The translations under genes and the position numbers were made by a program. DNA of 6,837 nucleotides from an uncultured Erysipelotrichaceae bacterium. Lineage in GTDB: Bacteria; Bacillota_I; Bacilli_A; Erysipelotrichales; Erysipelotrichaceae. Location of the stretch: positions 1 through 6,837 of the forward strand of contig CALVCY010000104.1 of NCBI GenBank assembly GCA_944326175.1, written 5' to 3'. The notes under the pieces were generated by a model that saw nothing but the letters and a program-made list of their open reading frames with translations, was not told the DNA's origin and did no database searches. Position 1 is the stretch's first letter. The number at the start of each line of letters is the position of its first letter. This document shows, in pieces, positions 5,348 through 6,837 of this stretch.

Positions 5348-6837
5348 ATGGCCCATTTAACCATTGATCATAAACCGGTCGAAGTACCGGAAGGCACCAC
5401 CATCCTGGCGGCTGCCAAAAGCATTGGGATCGATATCCCGACATTGTGTTTTCTCAAAAACATCAATGAAGCTGGGGATTGTCGTATGTGTCTGGTCGAA
5501 GTCAAAGGACAGCGTGGTTTTGCCACATCCTGTATTCAGAAAGTGGAAGAAGGGATGGATGTTTTGACCAATTCCATCGATGTTATCGAAGCCAGACGAA
5601 CGATATTGGATTTGATTTTGTCCAACCACCATCGGGATTGTCTGACTTGTGTGAGAAACGGGCATTGTGAGTTGAGTGATCTAGCGCGTAAATTCAATGT
5701 CCAGCATATCGAATATGAAGGTGAAATGACCACCCATACCGTGGATGATCATTCCCCCTCCTTGATTCGTGATTTCAACAAATGCATCTTATGCCGCCGT
5801 TGTGTCTCCACATGCAACCGGATCCAGGGGATCGGGGCGATCGATTGCATCAACCGTGGTTTCCACTCTACGATTTCTACCACCTATGATTTATCGCTCA
5901 ATGATGTCAACTGTACATTCTGTGGTCAATGCATCACCGCTTGTCCGACCGGTGCATTGCGTGAAAAGGAGAGCATCAAGGATGTATGGGCTGCATTGAA
6001 CGATCCGGAAACGGTCTGCATCGCTCAAACAGCGCCAGCAGTAAGGGTGGCATTGGGTGAATTGTTTGGCCAAAAAATCGGAACCAATGTCACGGGTCAG
6101 ATGGTTTCGGCCATCAAACATCTTGGTTTCGATTATGTATTTGATACCAACACCGGCGCGGATATGACCATCATGGAAGAAGCGCATGAATTCATCGAGC
6201 GCCTTAACAACCATGGGGTATTGCCGATGATGACCAGTTGCTCTCCGGCATGGATCCGCTATGCAGAAAAGAATTATCCAGAATTACTCGATCATATTTC
6301 ATCCTGCAAGAGTCCGCAGATGATGTTTGGTGCCATGATCAAATCCTATTTTGCCCAAACCAAAGGTATCGATCCAGAAAAGATCAAAGTGGTTTCGATC
6401 ATGCCGTGTGTGGCAAAAAAAGCCGAGATTTTGCGTCCGGAAATGGAAGTCAATGGATTAAGGGATGTGGATTTTGTATTGACCACCCGTGAATTGGGAC
6501 GAATGATCGATTATGCCAATATTGATTTCAATGAATTGCCGGATGCTGACTTTGATGATCCAATGCCTCTGGCTTCCGGTGCCGGTGCCATTTTTGGTAC
6601 CAGTGGTGGTGTCATGGAAGCAGCATTGCGTACCGCAGCGGACTGGATCAGTGGGGAAACCCTTCAAAAACTGGATTATAGTGCTGTTCGCGGTATGGAA
6701 AAGATCAAGGAAGCCAGTGTGACCATCAATGGTCAAACCATCAAAGTGGCGGTGGCTTCATCCTTAAAGAGTGCCGCCACCATTATGGATTCGATCAAAA
6801 ATGGTACCTGTGATTACCATTTTGTAGAAATCATGAG
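5348..6837 (+). CDS. hydA: HydA: catalytic [FeFe] hydrogenase subunit (3' end beyond right edge)
   Basis: The frame is open for 496 codons to the window edge. The domain order is that of M3-type [FeFe] hydrogenases. There is a plant-type [2Fe-2S] domain (C34, C45, C48, C62), then a His-Cys3 [4Fe-4S] site (H94, C98, C101, C107). Two ferredoxin-like [4Fe-4S] clusters follow (C146, C149, C152, C156 and C189, C192, C195, C199), then the H-cluster domain. Active-site motif 1 reads TSCSPAW (296-302) and motif 2 reads IMPCVAKKAE (351-360). Motif 3 (ExMACxxGCxxGG) is just starting as FVEIM when the window ends. Proton-path residues seen in the Clostridium enzyme are present: C298, E278, E281 and S318. 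The subunit reduces protons to H2 or oxidises H2 in the cytoplasm, exchanging electrons with HydB/HydC and ferredoxin. It follows hydB with 9 bases between stop and start. The serine in motif 1, where many enzymes have a second cysteine, is notable. It corresponds to HndD. Confidence 0.95.
   Translation, partial: MAHLTIDHKPVEVPEGTTILAAAKSIGIDIPTLCFLKNINEAGDCRMCLVEVKGQRGFATSCIQKVEEGMDVLTNSIDVIEARRTILDLILSNHHRDCLTCVRNGHCELSDLARKFNVQHIEYEGEMTTHTVDDHSPSLIRDFNKCILCRRCVSTCNRIQGIGAIDCINRGFHSTISTTYDLSLNDVNCTFCGQCITACPTGALREKESIKDVWAALNDPETVCIAQTAPAVRVALGELFGQKIGTNVTGQMVSAIKHLGFDYVFDTNTGADMTIMEEAHEFIERLNNHGVLPMMTSCSPAWIRYAEKNYPELLDHISSCKSPQMMFGAMIKSYFAQTKGIDPEKIKVVSIMPCVAKKAEILRPEMEVNGLRDVDFVLTTRELGRMIDYANIDFNELPDADFDDPMPLASGAGAIFGTSGGVMEAALRTAADWISGETLQKLDYSAVRGMEKIKEASVTINGQTIKVAVASSLKSAATIMDSIKNGTCDYHFVEIM

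Noticed and set aside
2980..6837. Respiratory complex I (nuoEFG) operon
   Set aside because: The third gene has the H-cluster motifs of an [FeFe] hydrogenase rather than NuoG, and HydB carries fused ferredoxin domains absent from NuoF.

Overview
The window looks like chromosomal DNA from an anaerobic, fermentative member of the Bacillota (Firmicutes). The signs are strong AGGAGG-type ribosome binding sites, moderate to low GC with AT-rich intergenic DNA, a short PadR regulator paired with a HAAS/DUF4097 protein, and an NADH-linked [FeFe] hydrogenase of the fermentative type. An Erysipelotrichia or clostridial gut lineage would fit, but that placement is inference.

Layout. (1) 1-173, minus: the 5' end of an unrecognised membrane protein gene that runs off the left edge, with a clear ribosome binding site and a possible promoter at 221-251. 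(2) 301-1074, minus: a damaged region. The C-terminal part of a ParB/Srx-fold protein gene abuts the right end of an IS200/IS605-family element. That element keeps only the last ~63 codons of tnpB and a hairpin-rich right end that resembles an omegaRNA (reRNA) scaffold. (3) 1085-1480, minus: an orphan reading frame of uncertain reality, with short leucine-lysine repeats. (4) 1497-2820, minus: a two-gene operon of a PadR regulator and a HAAS + DUF4097 protein made of ~19-residue GDIDI repeats. Its promoter carries a palindrome between the -35 and -10 boxes. (5) 2821-2979: a divergent promoter region with a possible Rex-like site. (6) 2980-6837, plus: a tightly packed operon hydC-hydB-hydA encoding a three-subunit electron-bifurcating type [FeFe] hydrogenase. 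hydA is cut off by the right edge just before its third H-cluster motif.

How the genes work together. HydC (NuoE-like) and HydB (NuoF-like) form the NAD(H)-FMN module, and HydA holds the H-cluster and a relay of iron-sulfur clusters. By analogy with Thermotoga HydABC and Desulfovibrio Hnd, the complex should couple NADH and reduced ferredoxin oxidation to H2 production, or run in reverse. The PadR operon is divergent and probably autoregulated. Nothing in the sequence proves a functional link between it and the hydrogenase beyond the shared intergenic region. The most unusual points are the tnpB remnant that keeps an apparently complete RNA end, the TSCSP variant at the hydrogenase active site, and the highly periodic DUF4097 protein without a visible membrane segment. 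I did not find a clearly new multi-gene system.
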